Assembly: GCA_038040485.1 (NCBI GenBank)
Contig: JBBPIE010000042.1
Span: 1 to 49,542 of the forward strand
DNA: 49,542 nucleotides
Reading direction: 5' to 3'
Source of the DNA: Onstottus_B arcticum
Lineage (GTDB): Bacteria; Acidobacteriota; Blastocatellia; UBA7656
The notes beneath the pieces are model-generated. The model was not told where the DNA came from. It was given only the letters and a program-made list of their open reading frames with translations, and did not search any database. Below are positions 9,315 to 17,929 of this stretch, one piece after another. Within the stretch, counting starts at the first letter, position 1, and the number at the start of each line of letters is the position of its first letter. The position numbers were made by a program, and so were the translations under genes.

Positions 9315-9901
9315 CACTGCGCGTCACCCCTCGTTGGTTTGTAGGTAAGGTCCAGCGTAAACGGGGTCTCGCCGGTCTCGCTCATCGCTTCTTGGTCGGC
9401 CTGACTGGTGACAAAAACCCCGCCCGACTTCTCGATGTTTGTCATCATCTCGGTCATTTGCGCCGGCGTCGCGCCCAGTGCCTTCACTTGAACCCTGGCG
9501 AGCCCGCCTTCAGTGTTGGAGATTCCGTCAACCTTAATTGCGGAGATGCGCACCTGATGCGGCACGAGATGTTCGAGGTCTGTGATCAATTGGTTCCAAA
9601 TGAAGTTCTTCTGAAGTATCAACATCCGCGCCGACGCCATCTCGATCGCTTCCCGTTCCGTGATGAGTATTTGCCGTTGCTCGCTTTCCTTGCGCTCGCG
9701 CTCTGCTTTGGCGGTCGCGGCCAGGACTTTTTGGCTTTCGATGCGGACCAGGACCGCGTCGGCCTGCGCGCTGACCTGAGTCTGCTCGGCCGTCACCCAA
9801 AGAAAGAACCAGAGGCTTGCAAAGAAGACAGAGGCTATCGCGATCCAGAATGGGCGACGATTGGTGAATGGGCGGCTCGAGAGGTTAAGACGTGTTCGCA
9901 T
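9314..9901 (-). CDS. pilN: Type 4a pilus assembly protein PilN-like
   Basis: This 195-residue protein begins with a short cytoplasmic segment (MRTRLNLSSRPFTNRRPFW) that in PilN proteins docks to PilM. A membrane helix follows (about residues 20-38), then a long coiled coil (about 40-95) and a ferredoxin-like periplasmic domain (WNQLITDLEHLVPHQVRISAI). The ATG at 9901 gives the usual PilN N-terminus; the longer ORF from 9946 adds 15 residues without support. It is the first gene of the four-gene operon. No pilM lies upstream: the neighbour is a divergent zinc-ribbon gene, so PilM and PilQ must be elsewhere if this set works in a pilus. Confidence 0.8.
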   Translation of the reverse strand: MRTRLNLSSRPFTNRRPFWIAIASVFFASLWFFLWVTAEQTQVSAQADAVLVRIESQKVLAATAKAERERKESEQRQILITEREAIEMASARMLILQKNFIWNQLITDLEHLVPHQVRISAIKVDGISNTEGGLARVQVKALGATPAQMTEMMTNIEKSGGVFVTSQADQEAMSETGETPFTLDLTYKPTRGDAQ

Positions 9902-10142
9902 CGCTTGAAGAATAACTGAAAACCGGGACCTGTTGCTAGGGGTCAATCGTGCCCGTGCGAGGCCTGACGTTACCCCTGCGCTCGGAACCCGGCGAGATCG
10001 ATTTTCTCAACTTAACCTCTCCGCGGCGCATTTCTTGGGGCAACTCCCGTCTGAGGCAAACGCATCTGTCCATTGGAAGTTCCGCAGTTCAAGTAAACAA
10101 AGCATGATATCGAGCGAGCCCAAACGAGTTCTGGAGGTGGTG

Positions 10143-11483
10143 ATGAAAAACTGTCCTGTCTGTGGACTCGATGTCGGAGACTCCTATATGTTTTGCCCGG
10201 ACGACGGATCGAGCCTGGTCGAGGCTCAAGCGCACGGATCATCATTCACCGGTGCGCCCGTTGATGGTGGGCCAACAATGGAAGCCAGAGCGCCAGGCAA
10301 CGACGCCGTCGTCTTATATTGCGGCGAATGCGCGGCTGAGTATCCGATGACCTTTGTCGAGTGCCCGGTTCATCACGCCTTGCTGACGAGAACCCCGCTT
10401 CCAACGATTGCTCCTCGAATGGTCAAACCGGCGGAGCCAGTTTCGATCGAACCGAGCCCTGAAAGCGAAGCCGATGAGTGCGCCCAAGTGTCCGGCGGTA
10501 CTTCCTCGAGCGACCCTTGCCCTCAACCCGCGGAGCCCCTCGCCTTGGGTTGGAATGAGCAAGAAGAGCGTGTTTCATCTCCGGCGGCTTTCCCCCTTTT
10601 GTTCCAGAGCTTCGGCACAAAGCGTAAGTCCAGGTCGTGGTCGCCTTCGATCCTCGCCGTGGACAACCTCGCGCGGGGGCACGAAGCTAACGCGCGCGGC
10701 GACTCCGTATCTCAGAACGACGCTCCGAGCTTTCGCATCGTAGCTGCGGCGATCGTGGTGGGGTTGGTTCTCTTTTGCGTCGCGGCCGTCTTTATTTTCT
10801 TCTCGGCCGGCGGTAGAACGCAGACTGTCGCACGCGCGTCTCGAGCTCCCGAGAGCGACGCTGTCCAAGAGCCACCGTTCGTTTCAACACCCGACTCTGC
10901 ACGCGACTATGAGGAGGAACAGCCTCAGCAGCCGCCCAATGACGTTACCCCGGAGGCTAGCCCGGCGCCTTCGATGCCTCACGAGGAGAAAACAGGAACG
11001 GAGCCCCGCAACAAAGCTGAAACTGGAAGCCCAAAACCAACACCGGTTTCGATGTACCGGGCGTCCAGCGTGGGAAGCGCGGGCACTTCAACCGGTATGC
11101 GCACTCCCTCGCCCGACAGTGAGTCTTCGCCGCGTCTCGACCCGGGCAACGTTGATGCGAGGCTAATTCGAGTGCGTTCGATGAGAACCGGATCAGGCGT
11201 GCGCTACGATTTGACGTTCGATCTGAAAGACGAGTCAGGGCGTCACTCTCAATGGGAAAGAATGCTGGTGTCTTCCCGATCAGGTAGCGGTGTCAGTCAT
11301 ACACAGACGGTTCCGTTTGTGCATCGTCTCGGTGCCAATGGAGCGCTGACCTTCACCGTGAGCGTCGAGATGCGAGGAAATTCCGACCGGGACTGGCGCG
11401 GCAGAGTCGTGTGCACAACCTCCGGCGCGGACATCGACGGGCGGCCGCTGCGCGCAAGCTTCGGCGCAAACGTCACTCCCTGA
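10143..11483 (+). CDS. Membrane-anchored double zinc-ribbon protein
   Basis: This 446-residue protein starts with a zinc ribbon (CPVCGLDVGDSYMFCPDDG, about residues 4-22). A second Cys/His cluster follows (CGECAAEYPMTFVECPVHH, about 60-78). A disordered Pro/Ser/Glu-rich stretch leads to a single membrane helix (about 200-222, IVAAAIVVGLVLFCVAAVFIFF), another low-complexity linker, and a C-terminal beta-rich domain of about 110 residues (DARLIRVRSMRTGSGVRYDL). The layout suggests cytoplasmic zinc ribbons and an outside sensing or binding domain, or the reverse. The ATG at 10143 has GGAGG at good spacing; the longer ORF from 9933 is rejected. It is divergent from the pilN operon across about 240 bases. 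Function unknown. Confidence 0.8.
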   Translation: MKNCPVCGLDVGDSYMFCPDDGSSLVEAQAHGSSFTGAPVDGGPTMEARAPGNDAVVLYCGECAAEYPMTFVECPVHHALLTRTPLPTIAPRMVKPAEPVSIEPSPESEADECAQVSGGTSSSDPCPQPAEPLALGWNEQEERVSSPAAFPLLFQSFGTKRKSRSWSPSILAVDNLARGHEANARGDSVSQNDAPSFRIVAAAIVVGLVLFCVAAVFIFFSAGGRTQTVARASRAPESDAVQEPPFVSTPDSARDYEEEQPQQPPNDVTPEASPAPSMPHEEKTGTEPRNKAETGSPKPTPVSMYRASSVGSAGTSTGMRTPSPDSESSPRLDPGNVDARLIRVRSMRTGSGVRYDLTFDLKDESGRHSQWERMLVSSRSGSGVSHTQTVPFVHRLGANGALTFTVSVEMRGNSDRDWRGRVVCTTSGADIDGRPLRASFGANVTP

Positions 11484-11516
11484 CAAACCCCTGACGACTC
11501 ATTTGCAGCGTCTCTA

Positions 11517-11864
11517 GCAGGCTGCTGAAAAAACCAAAACAGTATCATGCAGACGAGCTGACAATCCCACCAACGCAGTTGGTGGTGCGTTCATACTCGG
11601 CCTACAAACAAGAACGCCCCAGGCTCGTGTTGAATCCCACCAACGCAGTTGGTGGTTCGTTCATACCCAGCCTAACTCCCGGCTCGAACTCACTTTCCGG
11701 CCGATCAGGGCAAGGTCGGATATGAACGATCCACCAACTGCGTTGGTGGGATTCGAGCCTCCGCGCCCAGTGTCTCGCGTAGGCCGAGTATGAACGCACC
11801 ACCAACTGCGTTGGTGGGATTGCACCTGAATTCTTTTGGGTCGTCGACTTTTTCAGCAGCCTGC
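11517..11864. mobile_element. MITE-like element with terminal inverted repeats and four palindromic modules
   Basis: A 348-bp non-coding element bounded by perfect 16-bp terminal inverted repeats (GCAGGCTGCTGAAAAA at 11517-11532 and its complement at 11849-11864). Inside are four copies of a module of about 42 bp containing the palindrome CCACCAACGCAGTTGGTGG. Two are in one orientation (near 11563-11604 and 11633-11674) and two inverted (near 11715-11752 and 11780-11821), so the whole can fold into one large cruciform. No transposase ORF is present. It fills most of the 487-base gap between the zinc-ribbon gene and the YdeI gene. I see no clear target-site duplication. Confidence 0.8.
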
Positions 11865-11970
11865 GAGGTCCACGAATTCATTCACTCCAGTTCGCACTTG
11901 ATTGCGCGTGCCGATGGCTGTACCATCCCGCCGCTTCCATCAATTGATCCAAGGTTGAGGGCATCTCCGA

Positions 11971-12555
11971 ATGAAGATACAGCTCTTCAAATCACCGGCC
12001 GATTTTCGGAAATGGCTCGAGAAGCACCACGCGACCACGCAGGAACTGTTGGTAGGTTTCTACAAGAAGAGTTCAGGAAAGCCGAGCATCACCTGGCCCG
12101 AGTCCGTGGATGAAGCGCTATGTTTCGGCTGGATCGATGGGATTCGAAAGAGTGTGGATGAGGTCAGCTATACGATTCGCTTTACACCTCGCAAGCCGCG
12201 CAGCATCTGGAGCAACGTCAACATCAAACGCGTCAAGGAACTCAGCGATAAGGGACTGATGCTACCTGCGGGCGAACGGGCCTTCCAGGCTCGGCTTGAG
12301 AACAAGTCAGGCACTTATTCATACGAGCAAAGGAGCGTCAAGCTCGCGCCGCCTTACGAGAAAAGACTCCGGCTGAACAAAACGGCGTGGGAGTTCTTTT
12401 ATGCTCAACCGCCCTCTTATCGAAAAGCCGCCGGTTGGTGGGTAGTGGCTGCCAAGAAAGAAGAGACCAGGCTCAAGCGGCTTGAGCAGCTCATTGAGCA
12501 CTCGGCCCACGGACGAAGAATACCGCAGTTTCTTCGATCGAAGGGCACAGAGTGA
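11971..12555 (+). CDS. YdeI/OmpD-associated family protein
   Basis: This 194-residue soluble protein matches the YdeI (OmpD-associated) family. It has the family patterns FRKWLEKHHATTQELLVGFYKK (about residues 12-33), the signature ESVDEALCFGWIDGIRK (about 43-59), and FTPRKPRSIWSNVNIKR (about 69-85). Family function is poorly known; some members are linked to resistance to cationic peptides and some carry YjbR- or DUF1801-type folds. It is followed 34 bases later by a VOC-family gene on the same strand, so the two may be co-transcribed. The start has only a weak Shine-Dalgarno match. Confidence 0.88.
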   Translation: MKIQLFKSPADFRKWLEKHHATTQELLVGFYKKSSGKPSITWPESVDEALCFGWIDGIRKSVDEVSYTIRFTPRKPRSIWSNVNIKRVKELSDKGLMLPAGERAFQARLENKSGTYSYEQRSVKLAPPYEKRLRLNKTAWEFFYAQPPSYRKAAGWWVVAAKKEETRLKRLEQLIEHSAHGRRIPQFLRSKGTE

Positions 12556-12589
12556 AACCGCCCCATCTCAAGTCAAGAAGGAGAAAGCC

Positions 12590-13042
12590 ATGAAACCAAC
12601 GCCACCCGGCTGGCCGCGAATATCATCGGGTGTCTGGTACGAAGACCCCGCCAAAGCGATTGACTGGCTCTGCGCCGCGTTCGGGTTCGAGGTCCGTCTC
12701 AGAATCGAGGGCGACGATGGCAGCATCATGCATTCCGAGCTCGTGTTCGGCGAGGGCGTCATCATGGTCGCGGGACCAAAAAAGAATCCCAGTCCCACAG
12801 ATAGCTTTCGCCAGAGCCCGCGAGCCCTCGGCGGAGCAAACACTCAGAACATGATGATCTATGTTGATGACGTTGAAGCCCACTGCAAGCGAGCGCGAGA
12901 AGCTGGCGCAAAGATTGTGTCGGAGCTAACGACCACAGACTACGGTGAAGACTACTGGTCCGATCGGGGCTACCTGGCTGAGGACATCGACGGGCATCAT
13001 TGGTGGTTTTTCCAACGCTTGCGTGATCCTGTTGTGAAGTGA
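12590..13042 (+). CDS. VOC (glyoxalase/bleomycin resistance) family protein
   Basis: This 150-residue protein has the vicinal-oxygen-chelate fold pattern: WYEDPAKAIDWLCAAFGFEV (about residues 14-33), then LVFGEGVIMVAGP, a second half MMIYVDDVEAHCKRAREAGAKIV (about 86-108), and DIDGHHWWFF near the C-terminus. This is like the PhnB/YerK-type group often named glyoxalase or bleomycin-resistance protein. The metal site is not certain and no substrate can be assigned. The ATG at 12590 is preceded by AAGAAGGAG. The longer ORF from 12482 overlaps the upstream YdeI gene and is rejected. Confidence 0.88.
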   Translation: MKPTPPGWPRISSGVWYEDPAKAIDWLCAAFGFEVRLRIEGDDGSIMHSELVFGEGVIMVAGPKKNPSPTDSFRQSPRALGGANTQNMMIYVDDVEAHCKRAREAGAKIVSELTTTDYGEDYWSDRGYLAEDIDGHHWWFFQRLRDPVVK

Positions 13043-13147
13043 CGATGTCGCAATAAGGCGCTGAAGGTTCCTTCCTGCCTCGTGGCTGCGCGGCGGGAGC
13101 ACATCGACGGCTATCAAATCTCTTGAGAGCGGAAAATCGGTGGCAAC

Positions 13148-14596
13148 TCAGTTCTTGATCTTCGCGAGCCATCCCCTGATCTGTTTTGCAACTTGCTCGG
13201 CGCTCGGCGGGTCGTAGTTCGACATAACGACCAGCGTGTAGCCGCCCGCCGATTTCACTTCCAGCACTGCATTGATGCCCGGCGCGCCTCCGGCGATACC
13301 AAGCCCGCCAAAGCTCGTTCCCTTCCCGCCCGGAGAGGGTTGTTTCGCGGCTCCAGCCGGTTCTCTGAAGTTGAGAATCCGGAGCTTACCCGTCTGCAAG
13401 GCGATCGAATACTTGAGCAGGTCTTCCGCCGTGGCATACCCGCCGCCTGCTGAAGTGCCTCTCGCCGGACGCGTGTAGATGTTGTTCAGGCGAGAACCCG
13501 CTGCCGCGCCTTCACGCGTGTAGCCGCTCGCCATGTTCATCGTAGGCTTGTCCGATTCATACCAATCGGCGTTCTGCATCCCCGCGGGTTTGAAGATATG
13601 CTCGCGAACATAATCGTAGTAGTCCTGGCCGGAGACCTTTTCGATAATTGCACCAAGCACGATGTACCCTCCGTTCGAGTACTGATGCTTGGTTCCTGGC
13701 TCGAAGCGGAGAGGCTGGCTTGCGAAGAGCGGGAGAAAATCTTTGAGCGTGCGAAATTGGCTCTTCAACGACGCTTCGAACTGCGGCCCGAAGAAGTCTC
13801 CGATACCCGATGACATATCGAGCAGATGCCGGATCGTGACTTTTTCCGCCGCGTCGCGATTGGGATAGTCGGGCAGGTGCCGGCCGAGCTTATCGTCAAA
13901 CGAGAGCTTGCCCTGCTCGACCAACTGACCGATGGCCATCTGCGTAAAGGTCTTGTTGATCGATCCGAGGTTGAACTTGGTATCGATGCGGTTTGGAACG
14001 TTGTATTCCTTGCTGGCCAGACCACATGCCTTTTGGAAGATCGGCTTGTCGTTTTTGGCGAGCAACACGGCGCCGGAGAACTCATCGGCGGCGGCGAGTT
14101 CATTGAGACGGCTTTCGATCAGCGCAAGAACCTGCGCTTCAGTCAGCGAGTCCGGAGACTTGTCTTCCGGGACATCTTGCCGCGATTCGACGTCCTCGAC
14201 GTGCAGGCCAAGGAATCTGTGCGGCGGCTGAGGCTCGAATTCAAATCCAATCTCAACCAGCCCTCCTTTTGTTGTTTGAAGATGTACGGTTATCGAGCTG
14301 TCGCTTGCTTTCGTAACGCGGCGAAGCTGAAGCGCGCCCAGGTTGCCGCGCATCTGTTTGTAAATTCCGACTCGCACATCGACGGGTCGTTGCTCGAGCG
14401 CTGCCGCCGAAACGTTCTCCGTGAAGAACTGCCGGATGGCCTGCTCATCACCCGAGTTGAAGGCTTTGATGTAGGCGGCAACGCGCTTACCCGCAATCGT
14501 ATCGGGCAACGCCGGCGAGTCGCCGGTTTGCGCTTTGAATGACGCCGTCAGCGAGAGAACAACAAGCCACATCAGCACGAATTTCTTTTGAATCAT
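13148..14596 (-). CDS. Exported serine hydrolase, class C beta-lactamase family
   Basis: This 482-residue protein has a signal peptide (about residues 1-20). An NTF2/SnoaL-like N-terminal domain of about 110 residues follows (VAAYIKAFNSGDEQAIRQFF). The rest is a beta-lactamase/transpeptidase-like serine hydrolase domain. The nucleophile motif SxxK is SINK in NLGSINKTFTQMAIG. The YxN motif is YSN in HQYSNGGYIVLGAI. A GGAPG segment near the C-terminus takes the place of the third motif. Members include D-aminopeptidases, esterases and PBP4*-like enzymes, so antibiotic resistance should not be assumed. The ATG at 14596 has GGGTGA upstream; the longer ORF from 14680 adds 28 residues before the signal peptide. 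Confidence 0.88.
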   Translation of the reverse strand: MIQKKFVLMWLVVLSLTASFKAQTGDSPALPDTIAGKRVAAYIKAFNSGDEQAIRQFFTENVSAAALEQRPVDVRVGIYKQMRGNLGALQLRRVTKASDSSITVHLQTTKGGLVEIGFEFEPQPPHRFLGLHVEDVESRQDVPEDKSPDSLTEAQVLALIESRLNELAAADEFSGAVLLAKNDKPIFQKACGLASKEYNVPNRIDTKFNLGSINKTFTQMAIGQLVEQGKLSFDDKLGRHLPDYPNRDAAEKVTIRHLLDMSSGIGDFFGPQFEASLKSQFRTLKDFLPLFASQPLRFEPGTKHQYSNGGYIVLGAIIEKVSGQDYYDYVREHIFKPAGMQNADWYESDKPTMNMASGYTREGAAAGSRLNNIYTRPARGTSAGGGYATAEDLLKYSIALQTGKLRILNFREPAGAAKQPSPGGKGTSFGGLGIAGGAPGINAVLEVKSAGGYTLVVMSNYDPPSAEQVAKQIRGWLAKIKN

Positions 14597-14779
14597 TTCA
14601 CCCTTGGACAGCTTTCTTGGATTTCGAATGTGGGCACAATCGACACTTGATATTGCACGAGGCCGAGTCTTTGGTTCCAAAAGTACGAGCCGCGCAGATC
14701 GACGACCCTCTTAGAGTCATTGACTCATCCCACCATTTATCATAGAAGTAGCTCGCACAAACCATTAACGAGGAGGAGC

Positions 14780-14953
14780 TTGATTTTGTCATCAACAACG
14801 ATGCGCCTTGTGGGGCTCATATGTGTGGTCGCCGCGGCAGTGCTAATGATATTGAATCTCAAGCGAGTGGCCGACTTAGGCACGTTCTGGGTAGCCTTGC
14901 CGCTACTTCTAATAGGAGTTGTTCTGGTCGCTCGCTCGAAGAAGGCTACTTAG
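14780..14953 (+). CDS. Small two-helix membrane protein
   Basis: A 57-residue (or 55-residue) protein with two hydrophobic helices (LVGLICVVAAAVLMIL and TFWVALPLLLIGVVLVA), a short loop and a basic C-terminus. AGGAGG at 14771-14776 precedes in-frame TTG codons at 14780 and 14786; the second has better spacing (about 9 bases). No family recognised. It stands alone between the serine hydrolase and the aspartyl protease genes. Confidence is moderate because it is short and uses a TTG start, although the strong Shine-Dalgarno site and helix pair argue that it is real. Confidence 0.5.
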   Translation: MILSSTTMRLVGLICVVAAAVLMILNLKRVADLGTFWVALPLLLIGVVLVARSKKAT

Positions 14954-15220
14954 GAGCGAGAGGATCAATCCACAAGACCTCACGCATAAAGAATGCGCAT
15001 GGCGCGCGTTTTGTTTCCAAACCACCTCTTTCATAAGCCCAATTCAACCCAAGCGCTGGACGAACATCGCAGGAGTTACGACAGTCCACCGATGCCGTTT
15101 CTGTTGACGCTTTGAGCGATTCGGGAACAGCGCCCGCCGGCAAACGTTTGAACCCACAAAATACTGGAACTGTTACGCAAGCTCGAGAGAATTCTTAATA
15201 GCCGCGCCCAAGGAGAACCA

Positions 15221-16447
15221 ATGACTGCCAGAAGATTGATGATCCTGATCCTTGTTCTCATCTGCGGAGTTGCTACGACGCCGGCCGTGAGCGTGCCCGC
15301 TTCCGTAGTGCCGGCGGACAATGCTCCAACCGTAATTCCTTTCGAGCTTATCGCCAGGCACATCTTCGTGAAGATTAAAGTCAACAATTCCGAGCCGCTT
15401 TCGGTCATATTTGATACGGGCGACAAGTTCGCCATCATCGACCTCGACCGCGCGAAGTCGCTTGGGTTGAAACTCGAGGGAGAGATCAACGTCGGCGGCG
15501 CCGGTGCGGGCGTGCTCAAGGGCGCTTACGTGAAGGAGAGTTCTTTTACCGTGCCCGGGCTTGAAGGGTTTACGCAGCCGGTGACACTGGCTCTTCCCCT
15601 GGATATGCTCGAGCCCAATTTCGGCCACGATGTAGACGGCATCATCGGGGCCGACTTCATCAAACAGTTTGTGGTGGAGGTAGACTATCCTGCCCGCTTG
15701 CTCAGACTCCATGACAAGCAGAAGTTTTCGTACTCAGGACCCGGCGAGATCATTTCGATAAGGTTTGACCAGGGAGGCCACCCGATCATTCATGGCGAGG
15801 TAATGCTACGTGGGCGTGATCCAATAAAGGGAGAGTTCGTTATCGATCTCGGGTCTGGCGGATCGTTGGCACTTCATCGGCCATTTGTAGAAGAGCAGCA
15901 TCTCCCCTCCCCGGATCAAAAGACGATCAGGGCGATGGGAGGGGGCGGTACGGGTGGAGAAATCACCGGACGAGTGGGACGAATAGCCGGGTTCAGGATC
16001 GGCAAGTTCACGATAGATAACCCCATCACTATGTTTTCCACGGATGCGAAGGGCGCGCTTGCCAATGCTTCGATCCAAGGGAACATAGGCGAACAGATAA
16101 TGAGCAGATTCAAGATCCTACTCGACTATGATCGAAACAGAATCATTCTCGAGCCAAACGCCAAATTCAAGGAGCCGATGGACCGCGCCTCAAGTGGACT
16201 GAAGATCCTGGCTGAAGGAAAAGACTACCGGACGTTCCGGATCAAGGAAGTGCTTGAGGATTCTCCGGCGACTGAGGCGGGGCTGCAAAAAGCGGATCTA
16301 ATAACCGCAATCAACGAGCGGCCGACTGCTGAACTGACCCTGACGCAATTGCTCGAACAGTTCGAACGGGCGGTTCCCTACAGGCTAACCGTGCGCCGCG
16401 AAGAGCAAACCCTTCGAGTAACGATAACCCCGAGAAAAATGGTCTAA
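15221..16447 (+). CDS. Exported retroviral-type aspartyl protease with C-terminal PDZ domain
   Basis: This 408-residue protein has a signal peptide (about residues 1-28). Two pepsin/retropepsin-like halves follow. The first has the active-site motif FDTGDKFAII (Asp about 66). The second half has FVIDLGSGGSLALH (about 208-221), where the second aspartate sits in a DLGSG variant of D-T/S-G. The flap-like stretch is GGGGTGGEITGRVG. A PDZ domain ends the protein (VLEDSPATEAGLQKADLITAINERP, about 346-370). Such proteins are thought to act outside the cytoplasm; target unknown. The ATG is preceded by AAGGAG at five bases. It is a single gene, convergent with the kinase cluster. Confidence 0.87.
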   Translation: MTARRLMILILVLICGVATTPAVSVPASVVPADNAPTVIPFELIARHIFVKIKVNNSEPLSVIFDTGDKFAIIDLDRAKSLGLKLEGEINVGGAGAGVLKGAYVKESSFTVPGLEGFTQPVTLALPLDMLEPNFGHDVDGIIGADFIKQFVVEVDYPARLLRLHDKQKFSYSGPGEIISIRFDQGGHPIIHGEVMLRGRDPIKGEFVIDLGSGGSLALHRPFVEEQHLPSPDQKTIRAMGGGGTGGEITGRVGRIAGFRIGKFTIDNPITMFSTDAKGALANASIQGNIGEQIMSRFKILLDYDRNRIILEPNAKFKEPMDRASSGLKILAEGKDYRTFRIKEVLEDSPATEAGLQKADLITAINERPTAELTLTQLLEQFERAVPYRLTVRREEQTLRVTITPRKMV

Positions 16448-16513
16448 GGCAGGCGGGATCGCCTTAGGAGTCATATGGGAGAGGACCGAGACTCGGTTGC
16501 GCAAGTCTGGTCA

Positions 16514-17929
16514 TCAATAGGCTAGATTGCAGCCGTCACTATCAGAACCGACGACCAGTGCGTTCAGCTCGGGCTCGAGGCGCGCGATCTCTTTTTCCAA
16601 TGTCGACAACTCATCTTCCGCGGACTGTAACTGAGATTCTCGCCCCATCTGTTCCAACCGAGTAGCGGCTTGGATCGCAGCGGCGGTAAGGAAGGTCGAA
16701 GCCGCGCCTCTGAGAGTATGAGCGGCGAGTTTGAGCGCATCGCAATCGCCCTTTGCAACGGCGGCACGGATTTGTGTTACGAGAGCGGGGCAGTTTTTGA
16801 GATACACGCCAATAATAGCTCGGAGCAGCTCCTGATTGCCGCCGACACTGTCAAGCATGGTTGAGCGATCCAATCCACACATGGTTGACGGCAGATCAGG
16901 CACGCCAGGCGCCGTTTCGGCTAAACCCGACATCAGGTTTTCGATGCTCTTAAGCAGTTCTCTCGCACGGATTGGTTTCGCCAGATATCTGTCCATTCCG
17001 GCATCGAGACAGCGCTGGCGGTCTCCGTCCATGGCGTGGGCGGTGATGGCGATGACGGGGATGTGAGCACGCGTCGCGCGCTCTTGCTCTCGGATTGCCG
17101 CCACGGCCTCTAATCCCGTCATCACCGGCATCTGCACATCCATCAGCACGAGATCAAACCGTTCCCTCTCCAGCGCGCTCAGCGCAAGTTTGCCGTTGGC
17201 TGCAACAGTAACGGAGTGGCCCTCTTGTTCCAGAATGCCAACAGCAACTCTCTGATTGATCTCGTTGTCTTCAGCCAGCAAGATGCGGAGCGGTGAGCGG
17301 GAGGAAAGGAATGTGCTGAAGGGAACCACTGCCGATTGTCCTTCGTGCTCTGGAGCCCAATCAAAAACTGCCATAATGGCATCGAGCAAGTCAGACGGTC
17401 TGATAGGTTTTGTCAGACTTACGGCAATCCTCAGATCCTCAGGACTGGAACGGCCGAGGTTGTCCGGACGCAGCATTGGAATAACATGTCGTGCGAGTCC
17501 AGGATGCAGGTTGATTTGTTCGGCAACGCGGAGACCATCTAAATCGCTTATGTTGACATCAAGCAGCACAAGCTCGAACGGCTCTCCCCGGTCCTTGGCA
17601 AGTTTTAGAGTAGCGAGTGCAGCGTGGCCGCTGTCGACTGTAGAGGCATTCATGTGCCATTGCGAGAGCAAATCCTGTAGTAGTTGCCGATTTGTTCTGT
17701 TGTCGTCGACGACCAATACGGACAAATCCCGCAATCTGGCGAGGACCGGCGGTGCTAACGCCGGCTTCACCCCGCCCTGTACTTTGAACTTCGCGGTGAA
17801 ATGGAAAGTGCTGCCCTGGTCAAGCTGGCTGTCCATCCAAACACGCCCGCGCAGTTTCTCGATCAGGCGCGATGAGATGCTCAATCCTAAACCTGTGCCC
17901 CCATACTGCCGCACCGTGGAGCCGTCAGC
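16514..17929 (-). pseudogene. 3' part of an interrupted hybrid histidine kinase (ATPase end, REC-REC-HPt)
   Basis: This is the downstream part of the kinase gene that begins at 19645, in the same frame after the TAG at 17930-17932. It encodes the end of the HATPase domain (ADGSTVRQYGGTGLGLSIS), a receiver with VLVVDDN and LLDVN, a second receiver with ILLAEDNEINQ and VLMDVQMPV, and an HPt domain with the phosphorylatable His in AAHTLRGAAS. About 471 codons lie downstream of the stop. The only near start is a GTG at 17914 without a Shine-Dalgarno site, and it would begin inside the ATPase domain, so independent translation is unlikely. Full function needs read-through or correction of the stop. 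Confidence 0.85.

Noticed and set aside
11560..11825. Repeats resembling a short CRISPR array
   Set aside because: Only four copies, two inverted, each palindromic, spacers of uneven length, no cas genes; terminal inverted repeats make it a MITE-like element.
13826..14542. Plus-strand frame of 238 residues
   Set aside because: Antisense shadow of the beta-lactamase-family hydrolase, which has intact catalytic motifs.
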